The notes: generated by a model not told the origin, from the sequence alone. A stretch of DNA of 64,000 bases from Micrococcus porci (GCF_020097155.1 NZ_CP083691.1:2480001-2544000); one strand, 5' to 3'; counted from the first letter of the stretch, positions 35,108-45,775 are shown. A program made the numbers and translations.

Positions 35108-35974
35108 TCAGTCGTCCGAGCGGAGGATCGAGAGGATGCGCAGGATCTCCACATACAGCCAGATCAGGGTCACGGTCAGGCCGAAGGCGACGGTCCAGGA
35201 GTACTTCTGCGGGACGCCGTTCTTCACGCCCTGGGCGCCCATCTCGAAGTCCATGGTCAGCGAGTAGGCGGCCAGCAGCACGGCCACGGCGCCGACGATG
35301 AGGCCCATGGCGCCGAGGCGCAGGTTGGCGATGCCGGTGAAGGTCAGCACCAGGTTCAGCAGCATGAACAGCATGTAGCCGATCATGGCGGCCATCACGA
35401 TCTTGGTCATGCGCGGGGTGGGACGGAACTTCCCGGAGGTGTAGAGGGCCAGCATCACGGCGAACACGGACACGGTGCCGAGCACGGCCTGCAGCACGAT
35501 GCCGCCGTAGGCGGCCTCGAAGGAGGCGGAGATGCCGCCGAGGAACAGGCCCTCGGCCAGGGCGTAGCCCATGATCAGGACGGGCGAGGGCTCGCGCTTG
35601 AACGAGTTCACCAGGCCCAGGACCAGGCCGACGATCGCGCCGATGAGCATGAGCGCCGGCATGGTCCAGCCGATCGCGCCGCCGATCACCACGAGGGTGA
35701 GCATGAGGGCGGTCTTGCCGACGATGTCGTTGTAGGTCATCCGGCCGGTCTCGGCGGCGCCGGCGGCCGGGGCGCGGAAGGCCTGCTCCATGTTCTGCTG
35801 GAAGGCGGCCTGCTGCGCCGCCTGCTGGGCGCCGTACGCCTGAGACTGGCCGTAGGGGCTCTGCTGCTGGCCGGAGGGCGCCTGGGGGGCGGCGTTCTGG
35901 TACCAGCCGGGCTGCTGCTGGCCCGCGTGCATCTGCTGCTGGAAGTTGTTCGAGTTCATCACCGGGTTGGCCAC
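35108..35974 (-). CDS. Bax inhibitor-1 / YccA family membrane protein
   Basis: 288 aa. Seven-helix proteins proposed to act as pH-sensitive calcium channels. The first ~75 residues are Gln/Ala/Gly/Tyr-rich and hydrophilic. Helices follow, beginning TALMLTLVVIGGAIGW, with the RMTKIVMAAMIGYMLFMLLNLVL segment and the C-terminal YSWTVAFGLTVTLIWLYVEILRIL. The GTG at 35974 is chosen for its gaaggag site. AGTCTA at 36052-36057 (TAGACT on the minus strand) may be the -10 box. Confidence 0.87.
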   Translation of the reverse strand: MANPVMNSNNFQQQMHAGQQQPGWYQNAAPQAPSGQQQSPYGQSQAYGAQQAAQQAAFQQNMEQAFRAPAAGAAETGRMTYNDIVGKTALMLTLVVIGGAIGWTMPALMLIGAIVGLVLGLVNSFKREPSPVLIMGYALAEGLFLGGISASFEAAYGGIVLQAVLGTVSVFAVMLALYTSGKFRPTPRMTKIVMAAMIGYMLFMLLNLVLTFTGIANLRLGAMGLIVGAVAVLLAAYSLTMDFEMGAQGVKNGVPQKYSWTVAFGLTVTLIWLYVEILRILSILRSDD

Positions 35975-36079
35975 GGCTCGCTCCTTCGGGTCGGGACGGC
36001 CCGAACACACCGCGTGAATGCGCTGCACACGTGCTCCGGGGGTTCCACCTCAGTCTACCGAGGGGACCCGATTCCGCAC

Positions 36080-36112
36080 CGCCCCCGCTCCGCCGCAGGC
36101 GGAACGGGGGCG
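36080..36112 (-). terminator. Hairpin downstream of the tRNA
   Basis: Arms cgcccccg-c-tccgcc / ggcgga-a-cgggggcg with one mismatch and a short loop, 63 bases past the tRNA 3' end. Confidence 0.6.
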
Positions 36113-36174
36113 TTGCGTTCACGCAGGGCGAAGTTCCCGGGCTGGACCTGGGCGTCCTGCGGAGCCGGACGTCG

Positions 36175-36251
36175 TGGTGCCCCCGGCGGGACTCGAACCC
36201 GCACCACGCCGATTTTAAGTCGGATGCCTCTGCCGGTTGGGCCACGGGGGC
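36175..36251 (-). tRNA. tRNA-Leu (anticodon UAA), atypical short variable region
   Basis: Cloverleaf on the minus strand with a 7-bp acceptor stem GCCCCCG/CGGGGGC, discriminator A and an encoded CCA (36175-36177). The T arm is GCGGG-UUCGAGU-CCCGC. The anticodon loop is CUUAAAA, so positions 34-36 read UAA (Leu, codon UUA). The D stem is only 3 bp (GCC/GGC) and the top pair of the anticodon stem is a mismatch. The variable region is only five bases, whereas leucine tRNAs normally have a long variable arm, so charging with leucine is uncertain. Confidence 0.85.
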
Positions 36252-36258
36252 GCGACGA

Positions 36259-36281
36259 CCCCGCCCGGATCCCGGGCGGGG
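36259..36281 (-). terminator. Hairpin terminator after ndh
   Basis: Arms ccccgcccgg / ccgggcgggg, 28 bases past the ndh stop codon and just upstream of the tRNA. Confidence 0.75.
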
Positions 36282-36309
36282 CCGTGTGCGCGTCAGACGC
36301 GCGGGAGGG

Positions 36310-37722
36310 TCACTTCGCTGCGAGCTCGCCGGCGCGCTTCTTCTCCAGGGTGGAGGGCACCGGCTCGGCGCCGGCGGCCACGCGGAACGCGTTGAAGGGG
36401 GTCTCCTGGCCGTCCACGGAGGTGGAGTCGCGGCCGAAGAGGGTCTCGGCGATCCAGCCGGAGACGATCCGGAAGCGGCGCTCCAGGGTCGGCATCGCGT
36501 AGGCGTGGTAGCCGCGGTGGGCCAGGAAGGCGGGCACGCCGAAGAGCTTGACGCCCATCGGGTTGCCGACGCCCTTGAGGAAGCCGAGGCCGGCGACGGC
36601 GCCCAGGGACTTGTGCACGTACTCCTGCACCTCGCCCTCGCCGTGCCGCACGGCCATGTAGTTCTTGGCCAGCTGCGCGGCCTGCCGGCCGGCGTGCTGG
36701 GCGTTGGGGACGCAGAAGCCACCGGGGCCGGCGCCGGTGAGGTCCGGCACGGCCGCGACGTCGCCGCAGGCCCACGCGCCCTCGAGCACGCCCTCGCCGT
36801 CCTTGATCTGGAGGGTGGGGGTGACCTCGATGCGCCCGCGGTCCTCCACCGGGAAGTCGGTCTGCTTGGCAACACCGTTGGCGGCGACACCGGCAGTCCA
36901 CACGAGGGTGTCGGCACGGAAGGAGTCGGCCTCCGACTTGTCGGCCATGTTGACCAGCTTCATGACGCCGCCGGTGGCGTCGCCCAGCGAGGTGTTCAGC
37001 AGCACCTCGATGCCGCGGCCCTTGAGGTGCGCCACGACGGCCTGCGCCTGGTCCTCGGACACCTCGGGCATGATGCGGCCCATGGCCTCGACGAGCACGA
37101 TGCGGACCTCGGTCTGGGAGAGATTCTCGTTGCGGGAGACCGCGGTGCGGATGAGGTTCTCCATCTCCGCGATGGCCTCGATGCCGGCGAAGCCGCCGCC
37201 GACGACCACGAAGGTCAAGGCGGCGCGGCGCTGCTCGGCGTCGGTCATGAGGGCGGCGGCGTCCAGGCGCTCCAGGATCTGGTTGCGCAGCGCCACGGCC
37301 TCCTCCACGGTCTTGAGGCCGATGCCCTGCTCGGCCAGGCCCGGGATGGGGAACACGCGGGTGTTCGCACCGGCGGTCATCACGATGTCCTGGTAGGGCA
37401 CCTCGAACTCGGCCCCGTCCTCGCCGCGGACCACGGCGACCTTGCGGGCGTGCTCGACCTTGGTCACGGCGCCGCGGACGACCTCGGTGTCCTTGAGGTG
37501 GGTCTGAAGATCCACGATCACGTGGCGCCCCTCGATGTGGCCGCCCACGACCTCCGGCAGGAAGGGCTGGTAGGTCATGTACGGGCGGGGGTCCACGACG
37601 GTCACGACGCCGCCACGGTCCTTCACCTTGGACTGGAGGGTCTGGGCGATGTGGAAACCGGCGTAGCCGCCGCCGACGACGAGCAGGCGCGGCTTCGGGG
37701 ACAGATCAGGGGTGATAGACAT
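36310..37722 (-). CDS. ndh: Type II NADH:quinone oxidoreductase
   Basis: 470 aa. Single-subunit, non-proton-pumping FAD enzyme at the inner face of the membrane passing electrons from NADH to menaquinone. The FAD fold starts at LLVVGGGYAGFHIAQTL; VTVVDPRPYMTYQPFLPEVVGG is the usual second block. The NADH fold is TFVVVGGGFAGIEAIAEM, and the C-terminal FAD contact is WACGDVAAVPDLTG followed by the quinone-site QHAGRQAAQLAKNY. The ATG at 37722 follows TAGGAT by six bases, so leaderless. Confidence 0.95.
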   Translation of the reverse strand: MSITPDLSPKPRLLVVGGGYAGFHIAQTLQSKVKDRGGVVTVVDPRPYMTYQPFLPEVVGGHIEGRHVIVDLQTHLKDTEVVRGAVTKVEHARKVAVVRGEDGAEFEVPYQDIVMTAGANTRVFPIPGLAEQGIGLKTVEEAVALRNQILERLDAAALMTDAEQRRAALTFVVVGGGFAGIEAIAEMENLIRTAVSRNENLSQTEVRIVLVEAMGRIMPEVSEDQAQAVVAHLKGRGIEVLLNTSLGDATGGVMKLVNMADKSEADSFRADTLVWTAGVAANGVAKQTDFPVEDRGRIEVTPTLQIKDGEGVLEGAWACGDVAAVPDLTGAGPGGFCVPNAQHAGRQAAQLAKNYMAVRHGEGEVQEYVHKSLGAVAGLGFLKGVGNPMGVKLFGVPAFLAHRGYHAYAMPTLERRFRIVSGWIAETLFGRDSTSVDGQETPFNAFRVAAGAEPVPSTLEKKRAGELAAK

Positions 37723-37728
37723 GAGGTC

Positions 37729-37734
37729 ATCCTA
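37729..37734 (-). promoter_or_regulatory. -10 box of ndh (leaderless)
   Basis: TAGGAT on the minus strand, six bases from ATG 37722. Confidence 0.6.
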
Positions 37735-37772
37735 ATCCCGGCCCCGCGGCCGCTCCCACGCCCGGGGGACGC

Positions 37773-39416
37773 TCAACCCCGCAGGGACAGGGCGATCCCA
37801 TCGAGGATGTCGTGCTCGCTGGTCACGGCCTCCGTCACGCCGCTCGCCGCGGCGACCCGCGCGAGCACCGTGGACCAGATCAGCGAGCCCGCTCCGATCA
37901 CGTCCACCCGGCCCGGATGCATGAACCCGCGCGCGGCGCGCTCCTCCCGATCCGCCGTCAGCAGGGCCTCCGCGGCGGCGCGCAGCCGCTCCACCGGGAG
38001 CACGGCGCCGTGGATCGCGGCGGGGTCGTACTCGGCCAGCCCGAGGGCCTCGGCCGTCACGGTGGTCACCGTGCCCGCCACGCCCACCGCGGCCCCCACA
38101 CGCTCCAGCGGCAGGCGCGCGGCGACGTCGTCCATCACCTGCTCCACGGCGGCACGGGCGGCGGCCACCCCGTCCGCGGCGGCCGACCCGGCCAGTCCGA
38201 AGCGCTCGGTGAAGCGCACGCAGCCCATGTCCATGCTCACCGCGTCCACGACCTCGCCGGCCGGGGTGCCGACGACGAACTCCGTGGACCCGCCGCCGAG
38301 GTCCACCACGAGCACGAGGGCGTCGTCGTCCAGGGCGGAGACGTCCACGGCGGAGACCGCTCCGGCGAAGGACAGCCGGGCCTCCTCCTCCCCCGAGATC
38401 ACCTCGGGCTCCACACCGAGGCGCTCCGACACGCCCTGCACGAACGCCTCCCGGTTGGAGACGTCGCGGCTGGCGGAGGTGGCGACGAACCGCACCCGCC
38501 CCGCGTGGTGGCGCTTCACCAGGTGGGCGTACTCGTCCACCGCGGCGAAGGTGCGCTCCAGCGCGGCCTCCGAGAACGCGCCGGTGGCGTCCACCCCCTC
38601 GCCCAGGCGCACCACGCGCATCTCGCGGACGACGTCCTCCAGGGGCGCGCCCGCGGGCAGGCCGGCGGGCTCTGCGGCGTCCTCCGCACCGGCCGGGCGG
38701 GCGATGAGCAGGCGGATGGAGTTCGTGCCGCAGTCAACGCCGGCCACCGTCACCCGCTCCAGGCGCTCGACACGCTCGAGGTGCTTGACGTGGCGGGACA
38801 GGTCCCGTGTCGGCACGGGAGCCGCCTCGTCCCAGGCGCCCGCGCACGCGCACACCCCGGGAGTCCACCACTCGGCGACGGCGGCGATCGCCTCGTCACC
38901 CAGCGGGTCCACCCCCGGTCCGGCCGCGAGCGCGTGGCCCACGAGCGCGTGGAGGCACTTCACGCGGTCGGGCAGCCCACCCGCGGAGACGTGCGCGATC
39001 TCCGGCACCTCGCCCGTGCCGGACGCCACGCGGATCCGCTCGCGCTCGGCCAGGTACGCCTCGTGGGCGGCGCGGTGCGCGGCGGCGAGCTCCGGGTCCG
39101 CGGCCAGCCGGTCGTTCATCTCCGCCATGAGACCGCCCGCCTCCAGGCGGGAGACGGCGGCGGTGAGCACCGGATGCGTCAGGTAGAACGTCGTCGGGAA
39201 CGGGATGCCGTTGGACAGGCGCGGCGCCGTGGTGGCCACCAGCGGGTTGCCGCAGACGCAGCGGGCGCCGACCTCCACGACGTCGCGCACCGGGCGTCCC
39301 AGCTGCCGGGAGAGCGTGTCCAGGTCCTGCTCGGTGACGGCGCGGGGGTCCTGGGGCGCGGGGGTCTCGGTCAAGGCGTCCTCCTGGGATGCGGGGCGGG
39401 AAGCGGGCGTGGTCAT
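37773..39416 (-). CDS. ppx: Fusion of DUF501 domain and Ppx/GppA phosphatase
   Basis: 547 aa in one uninterrupted frame. Residues ~30-200 are DUF501: VTEQDLDTLSRQLGRPVRDVVEVGARCVCG, the FPTTFYLTHP segment and HVSAGGLPDRVKCLHALVGHALA. From ~220 the sequence is an exopolyphosphatase/pppGpp phosphatase: VAGVDCGTNSIRLLIA, RFVATSASRDVSNREAF, VISGEEEARLSF, VLVVDLGGGSTEFVVG and VGVAGTVTTVTAEALG, complete to the C-terminus. In mycobacteria these are two adjacent genes (Rv1025, Rv1026). ATG 39416 overlaps the ftsB stop as ATGA; TTG 39374, preceded by aggaggacgcc, is an alternative start. An internal GTG at 38747 with ggag nine bases upstream could still yield a free Ppx. Confidence 0.87.
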   Translation of the reverse strand: MTTPASRPASQEDALTETPAPQDPRAVTEQDLDTLSRQLGRPVRDVVEVGARCVCGNPLVATTAPRLSNGIPFPTTFYLTHPVLTAAVSRLEAGGLMAEMNDRLAADPELAAAHRAAHEAYLAERERIRVASGTGEVPEIAHVSAGGLPDRVKCLHALVGHALAAGPGVDPLGDEAIAAVAEWWTPGVCACAGAWDEAAPVPTRDLSRHVKHLERVERLERVTVAGVDCGTNSIRLLIARPAGAEDAAEPAGLPAGAPLEDVVREMRVVRLGEGVDATGAFSEAALERTFAAVDEYAHLVKRHHAGRVRFVATSASRDVSNREAFVQGVSERLGVEPEVISGEEEARLSFAGAVSAVDVSALDDDALVLVVDLGGGSTEFVVGTPAGEVVDAVSMDMGCVRFTERFGLAGSAAADGVAAARAAVEQVMDDVAARLPLERVGAAVGVAGTVTTVTAEALGLAEYDPAAIHGAVLPVERLRAAAEALLTADREERAARGFMHPGRVDVIGAGSLIWSTVLARVAAASGVTEAVTSEHDILDGIALSLRG

Positions 39417-40135
39417 TCGGTGGCGGCGCGGACGGCGGAGTCCCACAGGCCCTCCACCCACGGGAGCCGGTCGTTGACCTTCTCCTGGGGGACGGAGTCG
39501 GCCGGGACGGCGCCGGACTCGTCGGGCAGGCCGGTGACGGTGTAGAGGGTCTCCCCCGGCATGACGAGCTCCAGGCGCTGGCGCGCCTGCTGGGCCACGT
39601 AGCCGGGGTCGTCCCAGCGCCGGATCTGCTCCTCGTACTCCGCCTTCCGGCGCTGCTGCTCGGCGATGTCCTGCTGGGCCGCGGAGATCTCGAGCTGCTG
39701 GTTGAGCATGAGGCGCGCCGTGGGCGCCACCAGCACGGCGGCGATGATCAGCACGGCCAGCACCACGAGGGAGCGGCCCGTGAGCTGGCGCGCGGGCACC
39801 GGCTCGGGCAGGGGCACGCGACGACGGGCCGCGGCGTGCTCCCGGACGGTGGCGCGGCGGCGCTCCTCCCGCAGACGGGCGACGCGCTGGGCGGCCGCGC
39901 GCTCGGCATCGGGCCGTGGGGAGGGCCGGGTGGCCTCGTGCCGACGACGCTGCGCCGCCTCCTGCAGGTCGATGACCTGCGGGCCCGGGGGGGCCGGGGG
40001 CGCCGGCGCCTCCGGTGCGGCCGGCGCCACGGGGGCCGGTTCGACGACGACCGGCTCGACGACGGCGGGGGTCGCCCTCTCGGGAGCGGTGTCCGGCACG
40101 GCCACACGGGGCACACGGGGGCGGCGGGCGCTCAT
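39413..40135 (-). CDS. ftsB: FtsB/DivIC-type septum formation initiator protein
   Basis: 240 aa. Bitopic divisome protein linking FtsL and FtsQ. A ~115-residue Pro/Ala/Arg-rich cytosolic tail precedes one membrane helix (LVVLAVLIIAAVLVAPTARL). A coiled coil follows (LEISAAQQDIAEQQRRKAEYEEQIRRW), then the conserved DPGYVAQQARQRLELVMPGE block. Position between eno and DUF501/ppx matches Rv1024. The ATG at 40135 follows gaaggaga. It is coupled to the downstream fusion gene. Confidence 0.9.
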   Translation of the reverse strand: MSARRPRVPRVAVPDTAPERATPAVVEPVVVEPAPVAPAAPEAPAPPAPPGPQVIDLQEAAQRRRHEATRPSPRPDAERAAAQRVARLREERRRATVREHAAARRRVPLPEPVPARQLTGRSLVVLAVLIIAAVLVAPTARLMLNQQLEISAAQQDIAEQQRRKAEYEEQIRRWDDPGYVAQQARQRLELVMPGETLYTVTGLPDESGAVPADSVPQEKVNDRLPWVEGLWDSAVRAATE

Positions 40136-40170
40136 GCCGGTCTCCTTCGGGACGTGGGCGGGACCCCCAC

Positions 40171-40176
40171 AGCCTA
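40171..40176 (-). promoter_or_regulatory. Probable -10 box of ftsB
   Basis: TAGGCT on the minus strand; gives a ~30-nt leader carrying the gaaggaga ribosome-binding site. Confidence 0.5.
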
Positions 40177-40218
40177 CTGCCCTCCCCTGGCAGGACCCTG
40201 GCCGGCCGGAGACGGCGG

Positions 40219-40251
40219 CGGGCCCGCCCGGAACGTGTCCGGACGGGCCCG
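40219..40251 (-). terminator. Hairpin terminator after eno
   Basis: Outer arms cgggcccg / cgggcccg and inner ccgga / tccgg around a 5-nt loop, 28 bases beyond the eno stop. Confidence 0.7.
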
Positions 40252-40278
40252 TCGGGGCGGCGCGGGGTGCCGTCGGGC

Positions 40279-42403
<2,125 letters not shown>

Positions 42404-42409
42404 GGGCGC

Positions 42410-42436
42410 GGCCCCCCTCCGCGGCGGAGGGGGGCC
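42410..42436 (-). terminator. Hairpin terminator after add
   Basis: Arms ggcccccctccgc and complement almost without loop, between the add stop (42459) and the mazG start (42403). Confidence 0.7.
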
Positions 42437-42458
42437 GGCGCGGTGCGGCGGGCGGGGA

Positions 42459-43682
42459 TCAGGCGTCCGCCTCGTCGTCGGTGTCCGCCTCGAGCTCCTC
42501 CAGGGCGACGGTGCCGCCGGCCCCGGAGATGACCTCGCCCCAGCCGGACACGAGGATCTCGGCCAGGTCCTCGCGCTCGTCGACCGCGAGGAACGCCGCC
42601 TCGGCGGCGTTGAGCTGCAGGTCGAGGAGCTCGGAGAGGGAGTAGCCGAAGGTCTCGGCCAGCAGGTAGAGCTCGTCCGTCAGGGAGACGTTCGAGACCA
42701 GGCGGTTGTCCGTGTTCACGGTGACGCGGAACCCGAGCTGGACCAGCAGGTCGATCGGGTGGCCGGCGATGCCCGCCGCGGCGTCCACGGCGCCGGTCTG
42801 CAGGTTCGAGGAGGGGCAGATCTCCAGGGCGATCTGGCGGTCCCGCACCCACGCGGCGGTCTCGCCCAGGTCCACGATGCCGGTGTCCGCGTCCACGGGG
42901 ACGCCGTCCTCGTCGAGGCCGCCGAACTCCACCTGGATGTCGTCCGCGATGCGCACGCCGTGGCCCAGGCGCAGGGCGCGGCCCGAGACGAGCGCGTCCT
43001 GGATGGAGGACAGGCCCTCGGCCTCGCCGGCGTGCACGGTGACGGGCAGGTGCTGCTGGGCCAGCCAGGTGAAGGTGTCCGCGAAGCGGGAGGGCGGGAA
43101 GCCGATCTCGGCGCCCGCGATGTCGAAGCCGACGACGCCGCGGTCCCGGTGGCGCACGGCCAGCTCGGCGATCTCCTGGGCGCGGTCCGCGTGGCGCATG
43201 GCCGTCACGAGCTGGCCCACGCGGATCACGTGGCCGGCCTCGTCGGCGGCGTCCACGGCCTCGTCGAGGCCCTCCTGGACGGCCTCCACGGCCTCGTCCA
43301 GGGTCAGCCCGCTGGCCAGGTGCTGCTCGGGGGCCCAGCGGATCTCGCCGTAGACGACGCCGTCCGCGACGAGGTCCTCGACGAACTCGCGGGCCACGCG
43401 GCGCAGCTGCTCGTGCGTCTGCATGACGGAGGTGGTCAAGGCGAACGTCTCGAGGTACTTCTCCAGGGACTCGCCGTTGGCGTGCTCGGCGAACCAGTCG
43501 GCCAGGCCGTCCACGGTGTCCGCGGGGACCTCGACGCCGGCCTCGCGGGCCAGCTCGAGCACGGTGGCCACGCGCAGGCCGCCGTCCAGGTGGTCGTGGA
43601 GGGAGACCTTCGGCAGGGCGCCGAGGTCGATCGTCAGGGGCGAGGGGGCGGCGTCCGCCGGGGTCTGCGAGGAGATCGTCAC
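42459..43682 (-). CDS. add: Adenosine deaminase
   Basis: 407 aa. Zinc enzyme converting adenosine to inosine. Zinc ligands in VSLHDHLDGGLR, the LPVTVHAGEAEG histidine and catalytic glutamate, LGHGVRIADD, and the catalytic aspartate in VTVNTDNRLVSN are present. SNLQTGA replaces the common SNVQTKA. A ~25-residue insert (EFGGLDEDGVPVDADT) follows the LGHGVR region. The Asp/Glu-rich tail is a local feature. The start GTG 43682 lies eight bases from TAGAGT, implying its own promoter at the end of the dedA gene. Confidence 0.95.
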   Translation of the reverse strand: MTISSQTPADAAPSPLTIDLGALPKVSLHDHLDGGLRVATVLELAREAGVEVPADTVDGLADWFAEHANGESLEKYLETFALTTSVMQTHEQLRRVAREFVEDLVADGVVYGEIRWAPEQHLASGLTLDEAVEAVQEGLDEAVDAADEAGHVIRVGQLVTAMRHADRAQEIAELAVRHRDRGVVGFDIAGAEIGFPPSRFADTFTWLAQQHLPVTVHAGEAEGLSSIQDALVSGRALRLGHGVRIADDIQVEFGGLDEDGVPVDADTGIVDLGETAAWVRDRQIALEICPSSNLQTGAVDAAAGIAGHPIDLLVQLGFRVTVNTDNRLVSNVSLTDELYLLAETFGYSLSELLDLQLNAAEAAFLAVDEREDLAEILVSGWGEVISGAGGTVALEELEADTDDEADA

Positions 43683-43690
43683 GTGGCCGG

Positions 43691-43696
43691 ACTCTA
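43691..43696 (-). promoter_or_regulatory. -10 box of add (leaderless)
   Basis: TAGAGT on the minus strand, eight bases from GTG 43682. It overlaps the last codons of dedA. Confidence 0.45.
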
Positions 43697-44341
43697 CCGC
43701 AGGGCCGCCTGCTCGTCCGCGCCCAGCCGGTGCCCGTCCCGCGCCAGGCGGCGGCGCAGCAGCGCCTTCACGGCGCGGTCCAGCAGGAGCCCCACGAGGG
43801 CCGCGCCGAGGACGGCGACGGCCATGCGGAGCACCGTGCTGTCCAGCCACCCCACGGTCAGGCGCGCGATCGCGATCGAGTACACGGACCACAGGGCCGT
43901 GGAGACCAGGTCCAGCCCGACGAACCGCCACGGCGAGTAGTGCATGGCCCCCGCCGCGAGGTTCACGGCCACACGGCCCCCGGGGATGAACCGCGCGGTG
44001 AACAGCAGCAGCGCCCCGTGGGAGTCGAGGTTCCGGCGCGCCATCACGATGGTCCGGCGCACCCTCCCGTGGCGCATCCACCGGAAGCGGGTCACCCCGA
44101 CGCCGCGGCCCGCCCCGTACGCCGCGACGTCGCCGAGGAACGCCCCGACGAATCCGGCCGCCCAGAGCGCCGCGAGGGGGAAGGGCCGGCCGTCCTCGAC
44201 GATCGAGGCCAGCGCCACGAGGACCGACTCGGACGGGAAGACGGGCACGAGCCCGTCCAGCAGGCACAGCAGCGCGGCCAGCGGCAGCGCCCACGGGTGG
44301 GACGCCCCCGCCAGGATCGCCTGCTCCAGCGCCTGCACCAC
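43694..44341 (-). CDS. DedA family (VTT domain) membrane protein
   Basis: 215 aa. DedA proteins are thought to recycle undecaprenyl phosphate or other lipids across the membrane. The VTT-domain blocks FVGAFLGDVAAYGAGRGVG and LLLFTARFIPGGRVAVNLAAGAMHYSPWRF (with the essential arginines) are intact. The acidic FPSESVLVALAS segment in the first reentrant region is also present. It starts at GTG 44341 (or the adjacent GTG 44338), only five bases after deoA. Its place inside a nucleoside salvage cluster is not functionally obvious. Confidence 0.9.
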   Translation of the reverse strand: MVQALEQAILAGASHPWALPLAALLCLLDGLVPVFPSESVLVALASIVEDGRPFPLAALWAAGFVGAFLGDVAAYGAGRGVGVTRFRWMRHGRVRRTIVMARRNLDSHGALLLFTARFIPGGRVAVNLAAGAMHYSPWRFVGLDLVSTALWSVYSIAIARLTVGWLDSTVLRMAVAVLGAALVGLLLDRAVKALLRRRLARDGHRLGADEQAALR

Positions 44342-44346
44342 GGCGG

Positions 44347-45699
44347 TCAGCCGATCCGGTCCAGGATCACCGAGCGGGAGCGCAGCGCGGCGGCCTCGGC
44401 CTCGTCTGCGGCGGTGACGGCCCAGCCGCCGGCGAGGGCCGCGCGGGCGCGGTCGAACCGCTCCGGTGTGTCCGTGTGCAGGGTCATGAGCGGCTGCCCG
44501 GCCCGCACGGCGTCACCGGGGCGCGCGTGCAGCTCGACGCCGGCGCCGGCCTGCACGGGCTCGCCCTGGCGCTCGCGGCCGGCGCCCAGGCGCCACGCGG
44601 CCAGCCCGACGGCCATGGCGTCCAGCTCGGTGAGCACGCCGTCCGCGTCCGCGGTGACGGTCTCCTGGTGGCGGGCCGCCGGCAGCTCGGCGTGCGAGTC
44701 GCCGCCCTGCGCCTGGATCATGCGGTGCCACACGTCCATGGCCTTGCCGTTGGCCAGGTTCTCCGCCGGGTCCACGTCCGTGACGCCCGCGCCGGCGAGC
44801 ATCGCACGGGCCAGCTCCACGGTGAGCTCCACGACGTCGGCGGGCCCGCCCCCGGCGAGCACCTCCACGGACTCGCGGACCTCGAGGGCGTTGCCGGCGG
44901 TGAGGCCCAGCGGCACGGACATGTCGGTGAGCAGCGCGGAGGTGTCCACGCCGGCGTCGCGGCCCAGGTCCACCATGGTGCGGGCCAGCTCGCGGGCGGA
45001 GGCCTCGTCCTTCATGAACGCGCCGGATCCGCACTTGACGTCCAGCACGAGGGCGCCGGTGCCCTCGGCGATCTTCTTGGACATGATCGAGGAGGCGATC
45101 AGCGGGATGGCCTCCACGGTGCCCGTGACGTCCCGGAGCGCGTAGAGCTTCTTGTCCGCCGGGGCCAGGCCCGCGCCGGCCGCGCAGACCACGGCGCCCA
45201 CCTCGCCGAGCTGGCGCATCATCTGGTCGTTCGTGAGGTCTGCGCGCCAGCCCGGGATGGACTCCAGCTTGTCCAGGGTGCCGCCCGTGTGGCCGAGGCC
45301 CCGGCCGGAGAGCTGGGGCACCGCCACGCCGTAGGACGCCACGAGGGGCGCCAGGGGCAGGGTGATCTTGTCCCCCACGCCGCCGGTGGAGTGCTTGTCC
45401 GCGGTGGCCAGGCGGCGCCCGTCGGGGGCGGAGAGGCCGGAGAAGTCCATGCGCTCGCCCGAGGCGATCATCGCGGCCGTCCAGCGGGCGATCTCCTCCC
45501 GGTCCATGCCGTTGAGGAGGATGGCCATGGCCAGGGCGGACATCTGCTCGGGGGCGACGACGCCGCGCGTGTACGCGTCCACCACCCAGTCGATGCGCTC
45601 GGGGTCCAGCCGGTGGCCGTCCCGCTTGAGGCGGATGACCTCGATGGCGTCGAAGGCCTCGGGAGCGGCGGGCTGGGCGGGCATGGAGGTGGTGGTCAT
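44347..45699 (-). CDS. deoA: Thymidine phosphorylase
   Basis: 450 aa. Splits thymidine and deoxyuridine with phosphate into base and deoxyribose-1-phosphate. The family signature TADKHSTGGVGDKI is near residue 87. LSGRGLGHTGGTLDKLESIPG, SSIMSKKIAEGTGALVLDVKCGSGAF and the C-terminal domain with GVELHARPGDAV follow. The ATG at 45699 follows ggaagggg. A TAGGCT box and a hairpin lie in the upstream gap, suggesting an internal operon promoter. Confidence 0.96.
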   Translation of the reverse strand: MTTTSMPAQPAAPEAFDAIEVIRLKRDGHRLDPERIDWVVDAYTRGVVAPEQMSALAMAILLNGMDREEIARWTAAMIASGERMDFSGLSAPDGRRLATADKHSTGGVGDKITLPLAPLVASYGVAVPQLSGRGLGHTGGTLDKLESIPGWRADLTNDQMMRQLGEVGAVVCAAGAGLAPADKKLYALRDVTGTVEAIPLIASSIMSKKIAEGTGALVLDVKCGSGAFMKDEASARELARTMVDLGRDAGVDTSALLTDMSVPLGLTAGNALEVRESVEVLAGGGPADVVELTVELARAMLAGAGVTDVDPAENLANGKAMDVWHRMIQAQGGDSHAELPAARHQETVTADADGVLTELDAMAVGLAAWRLGAGRERQGEPVQAGAGVELHARPGDAVRAGQPLMTLHTDTPERFDRARAALAGGWAVTAADEAEAAALRSRSVILDRIG

Positions 45700-45724
45700 G
45701 GCGGCGGGGCCCCTTCCGGCGTCG

Positions 45725-45752
45725 TCGGCTCCGGCGGCGCGCACCGCCGGAG
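45725..45752. promoter_or_regulatory. Inverted repeat at the 5' end of the deoA message
   Basis: ggctccggcgg, six bases, then ccgccggagcc. If transcription starts at the TAGGCT box just beside it, the hairpin forms the first ~25 nt of the deoA leader. Confidence 0.45.
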
Positions 45753-45755
45753 CCC

Positions 45756-45761
45756 CCAGCC
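45756..45761 (-). promoter_or_regulatory. Probable internal -10 box of deoA
   Basis: TAGGCT on the minus strand in the 141-bp gap between cdd and deoA. Confidence 0.45.
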
Positions 45762-45775
45762 TAGCCAGAGACGCC

